Source of the DNA: Zeimonas sp032027205
Lineage (GTDB): Bacteria; Pseudomonadota; Gammaproteobacteria; Burkholderiales; Burkholderiaceae_E
Assembly (NCBI GenBank): GCA_032027205.1
Contig: JAVSMN010000001.1
Coordinates: 434,001 to 498,000 of the forward strand
DNA length: 64,000 nucleotides
Direction: 5' to 3'
Each line of letters starts with the position of its first letter. Positions within the stretch are counted from its first letter, which is position 1. Under the pieces are notes generated by a model, which saw only the letters and a program-made list of their open reading frames with translations, did no database searches and was not told the origin of the DNA. The translations under genes and the position numbers were made by a program. Below are positions 59,127 through 64,000 of this stretch, in pieces.

Positions 59127-60503
59127 CTACGCCACCGATCGCACTGCGTCGGCCAGTCGCTGCGCGGTTCGCTGCGCCAGCCCGGCCTCGCGCGCCTCGA
59201 CCATCACGCGCAGCAACGGCTCGGTGCCCGACGGCCGGATCAGCACCCGACCTGCCTCGCCGAGCGAACGCTCGGCCTCGTCGCTGGCCTGCTGCAGCGA
59301 GCGATCGCTGCGCCAGTCGAAGTCCTTGCGGATGCGCACGTTGATCAGCGTCTGCGGAAACAGCTCGAGTCCCGCGCAGGCCTCGGCGAGTGTCTCGCCG
59401 GCGCGGCGCATTGCGGCGAGCACCTGCAATGCGCTGATCGTTCCGTCGCCGGTCGAGTGGCAGTCGAGGCACAGGATGTGGCCCGAGTTCTCGCCGCCGT
59501 AGCGCCAGCCTTTCGCATGCAGCATCTCCAGCACGTAGCGATCGCCGACACGCGCCCGCGCGAAGCCGATGCCCATCCGCTCGAGCGCCTGCTCGAAGCC
59601 CAGGTTCGTCATCAGCGTTCCGACGACGCCCTCGACGCGCTCGCGTTGCGCGCGATCGCGCACGATCGCGTAGAGCAGCGCGTCGCCGTCGTAGAGCCGG
59701 CCCGTGGCGTCGACCATCATCACGCGGTCGGCGTCGCCGTCGATCGCGATGCCCAGGTCGGCGCGCTGCGCGACGACCTCGCGCTGCAGCGCCTCGGTGT
59801 CGGTCGCGCCACATCCGTCGTTGATGTTCGTTCCGGTGGGCGAGACGCCAAGCGGGATCACATCGGCGCCCAGTTCGTGAAAGACGTTCGGCGCGGTCTG
59901 GTAGCCGGCGCCGTTCGCGCAGTCGACGACGATGCGCATGCCGCGCAGGTCGAGCGCACTCGGGAAGCTGCTCTTGCAGAACTCGATGTAGCGCCCAGCC
60001 GCGTCCTCGATGCGGCGGGCGCGGCCAAGTTCGGCCGAGGGCACGCAGTCGAGCGGCGCGTCGAGCTGCGCCTCGATCGCCGCCTCGACGTCGTCGGGCA
60101 GCTTGTTGCCGTCGGACGCGAAGAACTTGATGCCATTGTCCTCGTACGGATTGTGCGAGGCGCTGATGACGACGCCCGCCTGCAGGCGCAGCGCGCGCGT
60201 CAGGTAGGCGACCGCCGGAGTAGGAATCGGGCCCGAGCGCAGCACATCGACGCCGGCGGCCGAGAAGCCGGCCTGCAGCGCTGCCTCGAGCATGTAACCC
60301 GATACGCGCGTGTCCTTGCCGACGATGACGGTGGGTCGCGTGCTCGCACCGGCCAGCTGCGCCGCGCCGGCGATCGATGCACCTTCCGCGCCGGCCAGCA
60401 CCTTGCCGGCGGCGTAGCCCAGCCGCAGGACGAAATCGGGGGTGATCGGGGCTTCGCCGACGCGGCCGCGAACGCCATCGGTGCCGAAATACTTGCGTGC
60501 CAT
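59127..60503 (-). CDS. glmM: Phosphoglucosamine mutase GlmM
   Basis: A 458-residue alpha-D-phosphohexomutase. KYFGTDGVRGRVGEAPITPD opens the protein, the phospho-Ser lies in GVVISASHNPYEDNGIK, the metal loop is IAIDGDADRV, the sugar loop GGENSGHIL, and the phosphate loop IRPSGTEPLLRV. It converts glucosamine-6-phosphate to glucosamine-1-phosphate for peptidoglycan and LPS synthesis. It ends the rlmE-ftsH-folP-glmM order conserved in beta- and gammaproteobacteria. 55 bp separate its stop from tRNA-Pro. Confidence 0.97.
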   Translation of the reverse strand: MARKYFGTDGVRGRVGEAPITPDFVLRLGYAAGKVLAGAEGASIAGAAQLAGASTRPTVIVGKDTRVSGYMLEAALQAGFSAAGVDVLRSGPIPTPAVAYLTRALRLQAGVVISASHNPYEDNGIKFFASDGNKLPDDVEAAIEAQLDAPLDCVPSAELGRARRIEDAAGRYIEFCKSSFPSALDLRGMRIVVDCANGAGYQTAPNVFHELGADVIPLGVSPTGTNINDGCGATDTEALQREVVAQRADLGIAIDGDADRVMMVDATGRLYDGDALLYAIVRDRAQRERVEGVVGTLMTNLGFEQALERMGIGFARARVGDRYVLEMLHAKGWRYGGENSGHILCLDCHSTGDGTISALQVLAAMRRAGETLAEACAGLELFPQTLINVRIRKDFDWRSDRSLQQASDEAERSLGEAGRVLIRPSGTEPLLRVMVEAREAGLAQRTAQRLADAVRSVA

Positions 60504-60544
60504 CGTGTGCCTGCTCTCCGCTTGTTCCGTTCGAATCGGTCACC

Positions 60545-61393
60545 CTACTGCGCGTCGTCGATCGCCTGCCATACGCGCAGCGCGTCGCGACTCTCCGCGA
60601 CGTCGTGCACACGCACGATGTGCGCGCCGCGCATCACCGCAGCCAGCATCGCCGACAGGCTGCCGGCGAGTCGATGATCGACGTCACGCCCGGTCAAGGT
60701 TCCGATCATCGATTTGCGCGAAAGGCCGACGAGCACCGGCACCCCGAGCGCGACCAACTCGTCCAGCGCCGCGAGCAACTGCAGGTTGTGGCGCAGTGTC
60801 TTGCCGAAACCGATCCCCGGATCGACGACGATCCGTTCGCGGGCGATGCCGGCTGTCACGGCCGCGTCGAGTCGCCCGGCGAGAAAATCCTCCACCTCGC
60901 CGACGACGTCACCGTAGTGCGGCGCCTGCTGCATCGTTCCCGGCTCGCCCTGCATGTGCATCAGGCACACGGCGCACTCCGACGCCCGCACGGCGTCGAG
61001 CGCGCCCGGCGCGCGCAGTGCGCCGATGTCGTTGACGAGGTCGGCGCCGTGCTCCAGCGCCGCTCGCATCGTCTCCGGACGGCGCGTGTCGACCGACAGC
61101 GGCCGCCCGCAGTCGCGCAGCGCATCGAGCACCGGAACGATGCGGCGGATCTCCTCGTCCGCAGACACTTCGGCCGCGCCGGGTCGTGTCGATTCGCCGC
61201 CGATGTCGAGCAGGTCGGCGCCTTCCTCGATCAGCCGGTTTGCATGGCGCACCGCCGCTTCGTGCGTCGCGTACCGACCGCCGTCGGAGAAGGAATCGGG
61301 CGTGATGTTGACGACGCCCATCAGCAGCGGACGGCCAAGCGAAAGAACGAATCGCCCGCAGCGCAGGCGCAGCGGCGATTCGGCAAGGGGCAT
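60545..61393 (-). CDS. folP: Dihydropteroate synthase FolP
   Basis: A 282-residue enzyme. Motifs are LMGVVNITPDSFSDGGRY, ADLLDIGGESTRPGAAEV, LVNDIGAL, VVDPGIGFGKTLRHNLQLL and LVGLSRKSMIG. It condenses 6-hydroxymethyl-dihydropterin diphosphate with p-aminobenzoate in folate synthesis and is the sulfonamide target. The ATG at 61393 gives a normal N-terminus; no good ribosome site is visible, and an ATG at 61444 would add 17 residues. Confidence 0.96.
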   Translation of the reverse strand: MPLAESPLRLRCGRFVLSLGRPLLMGVVNITPDSFSDGGRYATHEAAVRHANRLIEEGADLLDIGGESTRPGAAEVSADEEIRRIVPVLDALRDCGRPLSVDTRRPETMRAALEHGADLVNDIGALRAPGALDAVRASECAVCLMHMQGEPGTMQQAPHYGDVVGEVEDFLAGRLDAAVTAGIARERIVVDPGIGFGKTLRHNLQLLAALDELVALGVPVLVGLSRKSMIGTLTGRDVDHRLAGSLSAMLAAVMRGAHIVRVHDVAESRDALRVWQAIDDAQ

Positions 61394-61454
61394 GAGGGAA
61401 GGGAAAGGAAAAGAGAGTGCGCGGCCACCGAGGCGGCCGCGCATCGCCGGAGGA

Positions 61455-63359
<1,905 letters not shown>

Positions 63360-63521
63360 TCACCACTCCTTGGCGGCCTTCCGGCCGGCAGGCGACCCCT
63401 GGTGACCAGTTGCGGGGACCGCCGGTTTCGAACGAGCATTCTACGCGGAACTTGACGAGCGCCCGGTCATTACGGTAGAGGAGCCACCCGGTGCCGACCT
63501 GTCCCATCCGCCGCCGTCACA

Positions 63522-64000
63522 TCAGCCGCCGACGGGCGGGCGACGCGGGCGACGCCCGAGCAGGTACGTCTCGGCCGACGCGCTGCGCGATGCCTCGGGC
63601 TTCCTGACGTGCACCTCGGCGAAGTGCCGGCGAAAGGCCTCGACGATCTGGCTGTAGCCGCTGCCGTGGAAGCACTTGACCAGCAGCGCGCCGTCGCTCT
63701 TGAGGTGACGCACCGCGAAATCGATTGCCAGCTCGGCCAGGTCGCTCATCCGCGCGGCGTCGGCCGCCGCGATCCCGCTCAGGTTGGGGGCCATGTCGGA
63801 AATCACAAGATCCACCGGCGCCTCGCCAAGCATCGACTCGAGCCGTCCGACCGTTTCCGCTTCGCGGATGTCGCCCTGCAGGAACTCGACGCCCGGGATG
63901 GGATCCATCGGCAACAGGTCGACGGCGACGATGCGTCCGTCCAGGCCCGGCTCCGGCCCCGGGCGCGCCAGGCGCTCGCGCAGCGCCTGGCTCCAGGCGC
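63522..64000 (-). CDS. rlmE: 23S rRNA (uridine-2'-O-)-methyltransferase RlmE, C-terminal part (5' end outside window)
   Basis: The 3' 158 codons are visible; the frame is open at the right edge, so the N-terminus lies outside. The visible part has IVAVDLLPMDPIPGVEFLQG, the catalytic Asp region VDLVISDMAPNLSGI and Lys in GALLVKCFHGSGY, with a C-terminal KPEASRSASAETYLLG. It methylates U2552 of 23S rRNA with SAM. It is the upstream neighbour of ftsH, 162 bp away, as in many proteobacteria. Confidence 0.95.
   Translation of the reverse strand, partial: AWSQALRERLARPGPEPGLDGRIVAVDLLPMDPIPGVEFLQGDIREAETVGRLESMLGEAPVDLVISDMAPNLSGIAAADAARMSDLAELAIDFAVRHLKSDGALLVKCFHGSGYSQIVEAFRRHFAEVHVRKPEASRSASAETYLLGRRPRRPPVGG

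Overview
The window is GC-rich chromosomal DNA with tight gene packing and many GTG/TTG starts. The content points to a betaproteobacterium of the order Burkholderiales. The evidence is Bug/TctC-type periplasmic receptors, tripartite tricarboxylate and TRAP transporters, a CheZ-containing chemotaxis operon, a selenoneine gene pair of the kind known from Variovorax, and the rlmE-ftsH-folP-glmM housekeeping order. The genus cannot be fixed from the sequence alone.

Region 1 (1-5141, + strand) is the end of a flagellar operon, fliK(partial)-L-M-N-O-P-Q-R. It encodes hook-length control, the C-ring switch and the export gate. Region 2 (5170-14449, - strand) is a chemotaxis operon read cheR-cheB-cheA-cheW-mcp-cheY-cheZ-HD-GYP, behind a FliA (sigma28)-type promoter at 14510-14536. 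Region 3 (14572-18369, + strand) holds a receiver-kinase/LuxR regulator pair and a membrane sensor kinase.

Region 4 (18398-33228, - strand) is a run of 15 co-directional genes with mostly 4-bp overlaps: iclR, a crotonase, a divergent B12-dependent acyl-CoA mutase (large and small subunits), a CaiB-type CoA-transferase, a MeaB GTPase, a TRAP transporter (DctPQM), an MFS carrier, a Bug receptor, an FAD oxidoreductase, a DUF1993 protein and TctBA. It reads as a carboxylic-acid import, CoA-activation and carbon-skeleton-rearrangement pathway. The mutase lacks several substrate-contact residues of the characterised families and is the best candidate here for an undescribed enzyme. Region 5 (33394-35825) has divergent senB and senA (selenoneine) plus a DUF2945 gene.

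Region 6 (35846-49038) is an amide-utilisation region. It has an ABC transporter (SBP-LivH-LivM-LivG), a LivF ATPase fused in frame to an amidase, an acyl-CoA synthetase, a flotillin under an apparent MarR operator/promoter, a second amidase and an AmiC-like cytoplasmic amide sensor. Region 7 (49195-58333) holds a UroD-like enzyme, a Bug receptor, and an operon of two polysaccharide-deacetylase/allantoinase-like hydrolases flanking a CGLCG protein, a CobW-type GTPase, an AtzG-like subunit and an amidase. A LysR regulator is divergent from it, and an ABC substrate-binding protein lies beyond. Region 8 (58513-64000) carries a DsrE remnant, three tRNA genes (His, Arg, Pro) and glmM, folP, ftsH and the partial rlmE. 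No insertion sequence, integrase or CRISPR array was seen.
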